Positions 1 to 13,600 of a DNA stretch of 64,000 nucleotides are shown here, one piece after another (position 1 is the first letter of the stretch; each line of letters begins with the position of its first letter). Under the pieces are notes generated by a model. The model saw only the letters and a program-made list of their open reading frames with translations, was not told the DNA's origin and searched no databases. Made by a program: the position numbers and the translations under genes. Origin of the DNA: Strongylocentrotus droebachiensis (taxonomy: Eukaryota > Echinodermata > Echinoidea > Camarodonta > Strongylocentrotidae); contig JAVYIG010001589.1 in NCBI GenBank assembly GCA_035222895.1, positions 1 to 64,000 of the forward strand, given 5' to 3'.

Positions 1-774
1 GCCAGCGCTAGCACGCACTGACCCAGTTAATGAAGTCCGTTCGTTTACGTGCAGTTGTCCAAAAGAAGACGTAGACGACGTTAACCCAGTATTTGCCATG
101 ATACACTCCCTTTAATGCACATGGAAACTGAGAACCATCTCCCTTTAATACATAAGTACACATTTGTGTAAATTTTCTATAACGGGGGATTTGCCTAATG
201 TAGAAGTTGATGCATTGCCTGGAGTTAATAGGTTCGATTCCAAGTAAATCAGCACTAATGTCTTTTAGCAATCTTATCACTCAAATGCATCGCAACATTT
301 ACATACACTTGCTTACATGTATGTGGGTTCTCACGCTCATGTAACCTTGCCATTGTAATGTACTTTTGTGGTTGTATGCAGAGTGCATTTCACGCATGAC
401 TATATTGTGAAATACATGGATCATTCGTTGATTTGGCACATGTTTCTATGAGTTTTATTGGCAGTTTTGGGAATATCACACTTTGTGTTCTTTCCAATCT
501 AAATACACTAAAGTGATCACAGTGGGTGGTAGTGGCTGGTGCTATGCACAGAGCAATGAAAATAAACATCTACGGCCTCGTTCAGATATGACATGCAAAA
601 CCGCAGCATTTTTTGTGATGACATGAAGTGTATCATGCTTTATATTTCTGTATCTGTATCTGTTCTAATGTTGCGCCAATTGCCTTTCATTTACACATAA
701 GAAAACCGCAGCAGTTTTTTACGGCGGTTTACAACGCGGTATTCTACACAAGTCTTTACTGGTTCAATTTGTAC

Positions 775-951
775 CTGTACAGTCCCTTGTTGTCCGTTAT
801 CTGTGTAATAGCTCCCTCTGTTTGACCCCTCGGCAGGGCTTTGTGGGTGTGATGGTGACCTTGACCCCTGAGAGGGAGGGGTCACTTGACCGGTGATGAA
901 CAACGCCTGGACGTCCTTCAATTCTGCTACAACTCCTGGGACATTTCTCCC
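775..951 (-). CDS. NOMO: NOMO exon 19 with apparent frameshifts
   Basis: A pyrimidine-rich acceptor at 952-953 fits the phase-1 end of exon 18 and gives GEKCP (vertebrate GESCPG). The similarity then moves between frames: GVVAELKDVQALFITGQV in the next frame, LSGVKVTIT back in the first, and ITQITDNKGLY in the third, ending at an ag|gtac donor. All four pieces align in order with NOMO. Three small indels, near 936-940, 870-880 and 841-845, would reconcile them. They may be assembly errors in homopolymers or real damage. One frame is open over the whole exon, so the exon shows no stop in that frame. Confidence 0.7.
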
Positions 952-1615
952 CTCGTGGAAGAAAACAGAATTAAAATAAAGAGGAAAAAATTCAATGAAG
1001 ACATCTGGGTGCTTGCCAAGTATAAATAGAGATAATTTAAAAGTAGAGATATTTTCAATGAAGAATATGGACACCAGTCCTGTATAAAAACTTAATAGAA
1101 TTAAAACAATAGGGATAATTACAATGACTCTACATGTATTAGTGATGTGATGTACAGTCAACCAAGTACAGCTAATTAATTTTTTTTCCTGGAGGGAGAA
1201 TTATATGTTGTCAAACCTGTCTATCAAGGTCACCCATGGAACAAAACATGGCCAATGTAGGCAGGTAGCCTTTCTAAACAGGTTTGAAAACATATAATTC
1301 TTCCTCCAGGAAAAAAAAACAATTAGCTGTACTTGGTAAATATAGAGGTGGGGCACTATGACAAGGTTGACTGTACATCAAATCAATAATACATGTATTA
1401 AATAAATATAAAATAGAGAATATTTTCGGAACATGTTACACCTTTATTCCTTGTTCACATACAGTGTGGTAAACTGCGGCAAATAAGTCACCTTCGGAGT
1501 TATCATCTGGGCATGGACAGATTAGGCCCAAAAAAAATCTTTTGGTTGTCCTCGACCGCCCGCTCGTCATTTTCGGGGCCGCTCGTATTTTTTTAATTTA
1601 ATTTTTTTTTTGTGT

Positions 1616-1647
<32 letters not shown>

Positions 1648-4600
1648 GCAATCTTAAATGCCAAACATACCATGTTATGCATTTGCAACGGATCAAAATA
1701 CCTCCCGTTGCCAGTTTGGTCTTTCAGTACGCACTTTAATAGGTAGTTATTAAATTTGCCATTTTATTTTTTTATGTCAAAATGCCTTTCATTCAAATCA
1801 GGTTCTGAGCATTCTTAAACTCATTTTAATGCCCATCTGTACTAGTTTACAGGAGGCATTAGACCACCCTGCAAGGTCACTGGACAGGTGGTTATCTCAT
1901 CAAATCAGCTTTCAGTTAATATAAGATAAAAAGGATAATGGGGGACCAATGGTCACTGATTAGGCATTGTTTGCTACATAGCGGGCGCGAGTAGCTATAA
2001 GTAGTACAATGGAGATTTAAAAGGTGCTTTATTTCAAAGCCCAAAATATTTTCTGTGTTGGTTTTGATATTCATTGTACATTAAACTAGTCTTTTACCAT
2101 ATTAAAGTGTTTTATAGAATTTGTTTGATTAAATGCTTTAAATCCCAATTTTTTTTTTTTTAAACAATTTAGTAAAAAAAAAAATCAAAAAAAAAAAAAA
2201 AATCAAAAAAAAATCCGCCCGCTCGCCCCTACTCCAGAATAGCAATCGAGGACAACCAAACAATTTTTTTTTTTTGGCTGGATACGTGAAAGTTATGTAA
2301 TCATCATTCATTTATTCTATGAGAAACATGTTGAAGTATATTTTTCAGGAGGGCAAACAAAAGGTATTCATGAAGCACCTGCACCACTTTGTAGTGATTA
2401 TGCTCATAGTTGGAGTTCTCCTTGTGTAAAAGATCTGTGGATATTTGGGGGTCGTTTGTACAAGTGCTTTCTCCGAATTAGCTTTATATACACTCATCAT
2501 CATCATCATTTATCAAAGTCAGCCTTTTCCCTCTTATGAACAGCAGAATCCTATATGGTTTGAAATCAAAACACAACCATAAAAATAATCAATGACAATG
2601 GTGAAGCATTAAATGCTAAACCTTTTTACAGCTGTAACAATCCCATCAAAAGACTTACAAGTCCAAATACACGATATCTGAAATATATCTACAGTAAAAT
2701 GGGGGAGGGATAGATACAAGCCCGTCAAGGTGAATAGGGACAAACAAATAAGAAGTAACAAGTTTGTTATTATTACAAAATTTCGTTTCTCAGCAATGAA
2801 TGAAAAGGGTCTGTATATTTCCAAAGATAAGTTATGTAAAGACACAAGTCCAATCGTTGGAAGGCATAAGATGCATTAGATTTAATTACCTGTATACATA
2901 AATGCATATATAGTATGTACAGTATGCACATACAATGGCATGTATTTCAGCATCAGAAATCTATATTTCTACGATTAGATTTTTGTTCTTTCTTTTATCC
3001 AATCATAAAAACTTATAAATGAATCAATGAAAACATTAAATTAAATTAGATGGCGCAGTCTTTTTCTTAACATATAACAAGAGGTATCCACAACATTTTT
3101 GAGGCCCATCCAATTCCATGGCCACCCCATTCTTATATTTATAGAGATGCCTGGTCTAAACAAACGATTGCATACTAGGGTCTGTTTTCTGAAACTAAAT
3201 GTCCTTGGCTGGGTATAGTTCATATTGGGACAGGAGAGCCTTGTATTGATCCATATTTCATACACAGACACCCCTCTCTCTCCCTCTCTCTCTCTCTCCC
3301 CGCCATTTATTAATAATGAAACCACCCAACCAGAACTGTATCAATAGCCATCAAAAGCCACAATAAGGGCCAACCACACAATGACATCTGCGAAATCCAT
3401 CGCATTTTGTAATAATTTCTGTCAGTGCATTTCTGTATGTATGTAGTGATTGCTGGGCAGACAAAGAATAGCAGTGAATGCCTTGTACCATCTTGGATGA
3501 AACGCTCTCTTGCCTTTTTAGTTTTTACATCAAACTTTGATCCAAGTGGTGCATATGCGGAGCTGCCAGAAGCAAGGTATAGTAAATGTTACAATCTTCT
3601 CGTCACTCCACATATAATCTTCGCTCAACTACAGACACAACGGCTCTCCATGTGCCTAAAATAAAATTGAAGATAGGTGAGCGAAGTTTTCACTACAGTG
3701 GTCCGGTTACATGGAATAGGTTACCTCGGGAATTACGCTGTAGTATGTCACTTGAAGTATTTAAGAAACATTTCAAAACACACCTATTTACATTGTAATT
3801 AACTGCATTACATTTTCTATCATATTTTTGTTGAGTTTCAATTCATTGATGTATTTGTTTGGTAAAGCGCTTTGATCAGTTGTAAATTGGATATAGCGCT
3901 ATAAAGGAAACAATTTATTATTATTATTATTACTAAAGAGTTTGATATATGAACACTACAAGACATTTTAAACTGTAGTGGTACAGTGTAAGTTTGAAGT
4001 TCCATTCATTGAATATTTGCAAAATGAAGGGCTCCATACTAAGTGTAACTTTTCTGTACCAGATCATTTTAGTTTAAGTTAAGTGCTGAACATATTCATA
4101 CTGACCATTGTATTGTGTGAAAATGCTAGAAGCTATTGACATTGGTTCATTTTGTAGTGCATAACGATAATCATTGTGATGTTTTTAATTTATCATGAAT
4201 GAATTATGATAATAATGATAACTATTTCATTGTTTTCAATATTATTTGGTGCAATGATATGAGATTTATAACAGAGCTGCCAAACTTGTGCGACCAAAAA
4301 AAAGAACCAAAAAAAGGAACCCAAAAAAGCAATTTCAAGCAAAAAACAACAACTATGCGTGACACACTTCCAATGCAGAAATGTCCATTCCTCATGCTGT
4401 TTTTTTTTATATCAGGACCTACCAGTATAGTTTTTTTTACAAGTAGGTATTTGTTTTTGTTATTTTGGTATTATCGGCGATTCATTCTTTTTGAGAATAT
4501 TTTTCTCTTCAAGTATGTTTTCAAGTGGTATGTTTTAACCTTAGTTTTCTATTGAATTTGTGATCAAATCAACATTTTAGGGCAGTTGATTGACATGCAG

Positions 4601-7600
4601 TATGTAAACAAAAAAATTGGAGGAAAAAAACAGACAAATTCCGGGAAAAACATCATGGTTGGCAGCTCTGTTATAACACAATCAAAATAACACAATCAGA
4701 TTCATTGGACCATGGTCAAGGACCAAACAACAGAAAAAAACAGATATTGCATGCATCATCATATACATGTACTACAGAGATGTAGTCAAGTCAAGCATTG
4801 TACAGTGTACTATGGTATTCAAATACAGGTGACGGTCAAAAATATGTATACATTTATGTATCTAAAATCAATATCATTTGTACATCTAAAGTTCTAAAGT
4901 CATGGTTGTAATACATAATGTTTTAAATTATTCATTTGTATCGTAGAATAGGCTAAAGCTACCGTACACACTTCTTAAGATTCTCAAAACAGAAATTAAG
5001 GATTCAAAAGTGTCAAATATTAAATTTCTTAGTTACATTACCTTAAATAAAAATTCTCCTTCAAACCAATTGAGAATATCACAGTGATTCTCAACCTTGA
5101 CAAAAAGTCTTTCTCCCTTTTTCAGTGATGACAATATAATGATTTGCAACCTTAACTTCTTTTTATTTTAACTTATTGAGGGCATGACAATTGTTTTCAA
5201 CCTTGACTGAAAATGTTCTAAATGACATCACAATGATTCTCAACTTTGAATTTTTCTTCCATTCTTCCAGAAATTTATCCGAGGTAAAGCTATGGCTGAA
5301 CGAACTGCTAATGATCCTATACATGCCAATCTGGTGTGCCCTCTCTGTCTTACCACCTTTGAGAAAGCAACCCTCTTGACCTGTGGACACACCTTCTGTC
5401 AGAAGTGCCTCATGGGATATGACATGCGTCATCGAGACAAGAATCACATGATCTGCCCGCTGTGCCGAGAGCAGACTCCGCTTGGGGAAAATCGTGTGCA
5501 GGGGCTTCGGCGGAATGTTACTGTGAACGCTCTCGTGAATGATATCCAGGCCAAGAAGCCTCCAGGGAAAGGAGTGGCGCAGCCTGAGGCAGCAAGCCCT
5601 GCGCAGCCTGAGACAGCAGGCCCAGCACTGCCCAAAGTAGTCAAGCATAAGCTGCCGGTCAAGGTACCTGTCCGGCCACCTACAATCATCAAGGAGGTAG
5701 CCCTTCCTGGCGGGATAAGGGGTATGACAGGCATGGCGCAAGACACCGTTGTCGTTGGGTATGGAAGTAGTTTTCCTGGAGTTGAAGCTATCAAGGTCTC
5801 AGGAGAGAGAAAGCCTTACTTGAGGAGTGACATTGGCTCTGTGCGAGACATCGTCATCCTGAATGACGGACGAGCCGTTCTATCGCACGGTTTTGAGGAA
5901 ATAAAGGCTTATAATGCAGATGGTACAATGTGGGTAATCCCATTTCAGCAATTGGCAAAGCAGAAATGCAAGGATTCTTTCTGTACTCTGTACAGAGACA
6001 GCCAGGACAACGTCTACACCGTCAACGGCACCAACAAAATCCAGTACTTTAGAGTTCGCGGGAAGGGCATGACACATCATTCCAGAGTGATCACCACTGG
6101 CAGGGCAAACGTCGCGCAGATCTGCGTTACGCAAACTGAAGTACTGGTCATGAGGGTGTCCAATGCAAAGCCGCGTAGACTGGCATTCTATGACAAGGAG
6201 GGCAACATGGGGAGCACCGTTACCGCAAGAGATGACAACGAAGTCTTATGCGCCACAGTTGACTCCCTGGACAGAGTTATCATCGGGTATTTTTCTCCAA
6301 ACCTTGGCACTCTGACACTTTCTGTCTGTACGCTTAAAGGGTTACATATCAAACACCAGCATTTCCTCAGCGAGCTTTACTTGTCCCAAGCGAGACAGGT
6401 CTGGTGCTACATGGTATCTATTACTCCAAAGCTCCTAGCATTTGCCCATCTGGACAAAAAGCTCTACTTCATCAAAGTACCCCATATCCCCGAAACATAG
6501 AATTTCACCATGTGAATACAGGGTTATTATAAACAACAAACTGCAGGTACCCAGTACCTGTTTGAACCTAATAGATTACAGGTTTACTATTCACCATGAA
6601 AACAGCATCAGGTGGTGTACCACAGGGGTCATTCATGGGCCCATATTCCTTCATACATTAGATGAAAGACTTTTCCTTCTGTTTGCCGATGACTCAAATT
6701 TTCTTCTCACAGATTATCATATGTGTAAAGTATGAAATACAGCAAACTGGAACTGAAAAATCTAATGCTTTTAGAGACATAAAACCTGAAATTTAGTTTA
6801 CTTGGTAACAAGTAGTCTACCTAATCTCACTGCTGCCAATTTATTGATCAATGTGATGCAAGTTGCATGAAATTGTATATTTCTACAACTCTATATTTAT
6901 TTTTAACAACATAAGCCCCATTTCATCCCTTTATTTTAACAACAAAAATTCTCTTAATGTGAATACTTACTAATCATGGTGTAACTAATCATCATATCAA
7001 GCTATTACATTGTTGAATGAACTAAATAGGTGCAAGACAGTCAGACCGCAGCGCGCGCGTTAATGAGGCTGAAAGCTGATTTTTACTCAGCGATATCTGG
7101 CGATCACATAACATTTACGTCTGCTGAATTTCCATGCGATTTTCAGTGAGATTTGTAGGGGTGTACATGTAGCTGCGTTTTTGATCGTTTACTTCATTCA
7201 ACATGGCAGCATGCAACGGAAAATCACTCTCGAGATTTCCAGCATCAGTTTGATATGTAATTTGCCATATTTCGCAATTTGTAAACAATAATTTTTCACA
7301 ACTTTTATTGACGTTATTTTTGTAACATTTCAACTGCTGTTTTGACCCGGGAATTTCACTTTTGGTTCCTGACTTTGGGACAAAATAAATTTGTCCACTT
7401 TGAGATTCGTTCGAAAGATGAAAAGTCACTGATCAAAAATATGTCAAAACCTAATTGACGCAAAATCATGTTCTCTTTATAATCATAGTAATTAAGACCC
7501 TAAAAACCCGGAAATTACCAATTTGTTCTTTTTATGATAGCGCGAAATTGTGTGATTTCCTACTCGTACACGCTCGCCGTCTGAGCAATGGCAATGCATA

Positions 7601-10600
7601 ACTGATTATTAAACTCCAGGGAGCTCTGCCGTGCCATCGACTGGCCAAAAAAAATTAGAAAAATGATTAAAAAAGAATTATAGTAGAAAAGAATCGTCTA
7701 CATTGCAGGTGAGGTATTTGATCTCGGGTCCTTAGATTGTTGTCAAGACGGCTTGCGCGCACGTGCATTACAGACGCACGCCACAACGCATGGTTACCAA
7801 AATGCGGTATTCAGAATGTTAATAAACCAAAGCGAAACATATGTGACGTAGTTGACATAGTTGACCAATCAGAACTCTCTATTATCACATCGGCAAAGTT
7901 GACTACTTTTTTTAATTATTCATGAACATGAGCGTGATCTTTTTTTATTCCTGACTTTGGTACAACGTAAAATATAATAATTTTGATATCATTGTAAAGA
8001 AAAATATTTATGCTTTATGCTGATTATAACATCTGCTTGACGCAAGAATGATTTCTATGTGAAAATCAGCCCTACTCTTTAGATAGATTTATCGTCGAAA
8101 AACCCCTTTTTCAAGGCGAAATATCTGTTTCCAAAATATATCTAACATGATTGACATATAAGTATATAGAGAGTGCAACTTCTTATCTTTAAAATAAGAC
8201 CCATTTCATGAGAAATGAACAATTATAAAGGCAAAAACTGCCGATCGGGAAGACCGTCTGCACTACTCATTACGTATGCAAGACACGTAAATTCTTGCAT
8301 ACGTGCTGAGTAAAATAGAGGGTTTTCGCACCGGCTGCGGTCTGACTGTATATGCACATCATACCAAAACAGCTGAATACTGTCACAATGTGACATCATG
8401 TATATTGTTACTCTATGTTTTATCATGGCACCCTTTCACATCATATGCCACTCTCACATATAATGAAGCTTACATTTAATCATTTCCCATTCTTAGTGCA
8501 TGTAGCAACAAGTGCTACCAAATTTTGTCCATCATTTATTATCATTATTCTTAGGTTTTGTGAACTACATGTTCATGTACATTGGTGTATTTCATAAACT
8601 GTAATTTTTGTTACTATTGGTAAAAATGCAGATTAAGAGAACTACTATTTTGTGCAAATATACTTCTGGATATCTATACTGATGATCTATGCTTAATTAA
8701 TGCAAAGTCAATGTGAATATGCATACTCCACATACATGTATGATGATGTCATCAAGTGGATAGCTAGTATTAAGGTCGACAACTTCTGATTCCCAAAGCT
8801 TTAGATTTCCCGATTTTAGAGAGCTGTTACTCCTTTGACAGACACTAGAATAGCACATAATTGATATTATTGGCTTATAAGCTTTCCGCTGATATATTAT
8901 TCATCTATTACATGTTTTTATTTCCGACAGGGTCTTAAAGGTAAAGACCGGTAGTGGTAAAATTGCGGTTCAAGGGTTTTGGGTGCAAAATATATATTCA
9001 ATATTGTTTAAATATTGCCTTCAGAGGTTAAGATGGCAATACTTCAACCTAAATTCGCAAAAAAAAATAAAATATATGCCCAAATGTTCAATATTGAAGT
9101 GCATTCGCGATATCTATCCAGGCCGGATTGATATCATAATTTACCAAATATATCAATTAGTAGGCGGTTTCCCGTCAAAATTTGTATCACCACGTATTAG
9201 TCAAAACATATTCTTTCATATGATTCGTAATAAGAGCTTACATTTCATTTTTTGAGAGGGGTGCGTTACCAAAACTGGTCTATACCTCTAAAGTTAAAGC
9301 TCACTTCTTACCTGACTCAACAGTCACTTTCACTGTAGACGGATAAAACAAGAATTCCCCTGAAGAAGGTGCAATCTCTAAAACTTCTCCATTCCTGCAA
9401 GAAATCAAAAGCAAAATTATTCATCGTAAAAAAGAAATAGTAGCTTTATGTTCAATCTCATCTGGTATTATGGAATAAGATTTGAAGAGAAATTGGCCTG
9501 AATTAGTTGTGAATTCATTATCATGTTAGTCATTTGTAAATTCAGTAACGTTTCAAATACTTTCTTGTAAGTTTTGTCTATGTTTTTCAGGTCAGGAAGT
9601 AATATTTTTGTACTGAATGATCATTTCAAGCATGACAAATTTTGCAATGTAGGCCTCCTGGCTAAATAATCAAATCATGATATTTTTAAAAAGCTCTCTT
9701 GTTGCCAAAATTAGCCTCTGTAAAAGCTTTTACAGGGGCATTCCCCCTCCCCCCATGAAAAATAGCAAAGGGATTTTTTTTTCCCGGCTGCACAGCATAC
9801 AGTGTATCAAAAATTTTGTTTATGTAATTTTGTAACTTATAAATGTTTCGCTGGTCCTCACTAACCTTGAATATACTTCATGGCTGAATTTATATTCATT
9901 TCGCTTCATTTGTCACGCTTTACTTAGAATTGCTTATTGAAACGAGCATTACAAATAGTAACCCTTATAAAGCATTTATACTGTTCAGCATAGAAAAATG
10001 AAACAGAGGCCACAAATACACAATTGAAATGAAATAATGCATATATTTGCTAATGCCTGGTTATTGCTTTAATTGTTGTGTGAAATCATTTTGGTTTAGA
10101 CACTATTACAGACGGATTTGCATACCGTTAGTTTATCGTATATTTACATAAAGAGTGAGTCTTAGAATTAAAAAAAGAAAGCTGAAACAAGAACATGTAG
10201 AGCAGTGAGTTAATCTTTTCCTTCAAATTGATCCACAGTCCGCATCTAATCCTACTAAAATAAATTTTACATCCAATCATGGTTGGGTCATGAAGTACAG
10301 TGTATCTAATATATATCGTAATATGTTGATAGGACTTACCCCGCCCAGTGGCTAACGTCGTACACCTGGGGACCCGAAGGTGATGGTGTAGGCTTCTTCT
10401 CAGCTGTTTCATTCACACTCTTCTTGGCTGGGGGCTTAGACCCCAGCTCCAGCTGTTGCCTTGATTTCAGTGGACCCAGTTTGACTGTTTGTTCCAGTTT
10501 ACCTCCGGAGCTGTTGAAAAATGGGAAAAAGTTGGATCCAGTTTTAGATTTTACAAACAAAATCATCAGACACAAATTGAGTCACTTTGTTCCATAGTAG

Positions 10601-13600
10601 GCCAAACAAAGGAAACATGGAAGAAAATATAATTCTTAATATTAAACCAAGTAAATTTGAAATGAACTATATTTTAAACACTTGTGTCAAAATACTTAGA
10701 TTAAGTCATTTTAAAGGGCTAAATCTTTAAAAAGGCTTGATTGGATGACTATTGGCAGGCTCCTGGACTAAGAAGAAGGAGAAAAAGAAGAAGGAGAAAA
10801 AGAAGAAGGAGAAGGAGAAGAAGAAGAAGAAGAAGAAGAAGAAGAAGAAGAAGAAGAAGGAGAAGAAGAAGAAGGAGAAGAAGAAGAAGAAGAAGAAGGA
10901 GAAAAAGGAGGAGAAAAAGGAGAAAAAGAAGAAAAATATGAAGGAAGAGATGGATGAAGGAGAAGAGAAGAACTGGAAGAAGAAACATGATCATACTTGA
11001 TCCAATATGAAATGCTTACGATTGTTATAAGATTGTTGCAGTAAAAGAAAAAAAATGAGACAGACGGACGGACAGACAACGTGTAAAACATTCAGTCCGG
11101 AAATTCAGTTACTTTCTTTGCCTCCCTTCACAGTCACTTGTCTACCATGTAAAATAGGCACCACTTGACTGGATGCCTTTGTAACTTTCCAAATACCAGT
11201 CATGATTAGCTCCTTGTCAACCCTTTAGCACCGGTATAAATTAATCTTGAACTGGAAATAGCTTATTATCTTGAAGCCTTTGGTTTATATATGGCCCATG
11301 ATTAATACAATGTGGCACAGGAAGAATATTTGTGCGGCATGTATATGTAAAGGAAGGAGCAAGATTACCTGATAGAGACAGTGATGTCCAGTACCGGTTG
11401 AGTTGTTCTGATCTCAGCATGTATTTGATGCTTCAATGCTGTGAGTGTCAACATGTTAGGTGCAGATCTGTGGAGGAATATGAGAGGGAAATATTCTATT
11501 AATGAAGAGAAAAACAAATTGACATAAAAACATTTGCCTGGATGCCTAGACAGATTCAATTCAACATATTTTTAAGATATCAATTATATATGCACTATCC
11601 ATAGGGTTAAATGGGGGAGGGGGCATTAGAAAGCTAAGGTTCCTTTTTTCATGGCAAAGTTCGCTGTATATGTTATAAAACATTTCTTCACAAACCTTGC
11701 TTCTATGACACTTCTGCCAAAAAATAAGAAATAACTTTAATGCAAAGAACATTTTTATAATTTGACCCAACAACTCAAAGGGATAGATGCTTTAAATATA
11801 TTATATAACTTCATATAATGATAATTTGCAAACAAATGCTTACGTTTGGAAGGTATACTCGGACTTCTCAAACTGGTGACATGATTTGGGGGTGAGTTTG
11901 TAGAAGCCAGGTTTCTCCAGGCAGAACTGATTGACTCCTTTATTCAGTGCAAACGACCCCTTGTAAGATGCAGATGGATCCAGTGAATACACCTGCAACA
12001 GAAACAATATATATTCATAGCTGTGTAATAATAATAATATTCCGCTTCAATATAGCGCTTAATACATCAACGATGTCTATAAGTGGTTCACATATATATT
12101 ATTACCCTGGTCATTGGATTGAGGTTGCCCGCACACAATGTATGCACATTCTCCACTTCCTGGGGAGCATTCCAGCCAGGCATCATTAAAAAAAAAGACA
12201 CTCACAATGCTAAGCAAACTACACTACCGGGTACCCATTTTAACACCTGGGTGGAGAGTGGCAAATGTAGATTAACGTCTTGCCAAAGGACTAGTGCCGG
12301 GCTGGGATTTGAACCCGCACCTTGTAATCTGCAGTCGGGTGACTTATCCATTAGACTACAGCACCTGTACATGTACTATCTATGGTAGTTGAACATGTTT
12401 TTCTTTTAAAAAATATATCATAAACTGTACTACATGTTTACGAAGTTAAATTCATACAGGTAACTCAAACTGAATCAGGCTGTCTCCAGCCTTTTTGTTA
12501 ACTGCACAAAAGTAATACAAGATGTGAAACAAAAACATGACGACTGTGCATTCATTGACTTAGTAAACCATCCCCTTTGTTTTTTAATTTCAGTTATAAT
12601 TTCACAAATTCATTGGGGTCCAGAGTGAAGATTTGCAGGGTCTTGCGCGTGGCTCCATTTAAGCCGAGCTCAGTACTCTGTAACTTCTTACCAGTTCAAT
12701 AGGGTGAGACACATGGCAGTGAAGAACGTAGCCACTCTGAAGGAACTCTAGCCCTCCGATGTCTTGGTCTACTACTTCCACGTCTAGAGAGGACTTGGAC
12801 CAGCACCAACTGGTCTGGACCACGCTGACTGTGAGTGGTAAAGGATTAAACAGGAATAAATGAAATTGATGAATTCTATAGTAGGAAAACAGACCGAAAG
12901 TGCAAGTGGCTTTATATGTTTAACTTGGTCTACTACTTCCACATCAACAGAGGACTAGGCTTGGCACCAGTTGGTCTGGACTGCGCTGACTGTGAGTGGC
13001 AGAGGATTAAAGGGATAACAAATTGTACATCAATTCTTGTTGCAATAGGATCAATATACAACTGGATTCATACTACGTCATAACTTAAGCACAGATGTAC
13101 CCTATTCAAAATGGTATATTTGATGGTGAGCTTTTCAATGTCAAATTGACAATACCGGTTTGTGACTTGGCAGTAAGAGGTCCTAACAATGAGAGATTTT
13201 CATGTAGACAGAAATATGTTGTTTTCATTGATTTAGTATTACCACTATTACCAGTTTATCAATTATGTGCCTAGCTTACATATTTGTTGACATTCCTTTA
13301 ATAAATGAGATTTAAATGTTAACATTTGAAAGAAAAAAGGCTTCTTAGAGCCATTAAGCTACTTTTTCAAAATTTGAACTAAAAAAATCTTCTTTCTTCT
13401 TTTTTTGTTTCTTCTGTACTTTACTGTTTTACCTATTCACACCTGCAATTTGTATTCTAATAATGAAAATCAAAAGTTGATACAGAAACATGAATTCTAA
13501 TGTAGAAGTTGACTCACTTGAATATTTTCCAGGTAGAATATCTTTAATGATGAAAGCAGCTTGCTTGGTTTGTTGAGAAACAGGGACTGGTTTCTTGAAC

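Noticed and set aside
691-1161. 156-codon minus-strand frame as an independent gene
   Set aside because: Its middle part aligns with NOMO exon 19 between good splice signals; the ends are intron.
5163-5794. Minus-strand frames opposite the RING gene
   Set aside because: Shadow frames of the coding exon on the plus strand.
10741-10994. Long Arg-, Lys- or Leu-rich open frames
   Set aside because: By-products of the (GAA/GGA)n microsatellite on both strands; no non-repetitive coding sequence.
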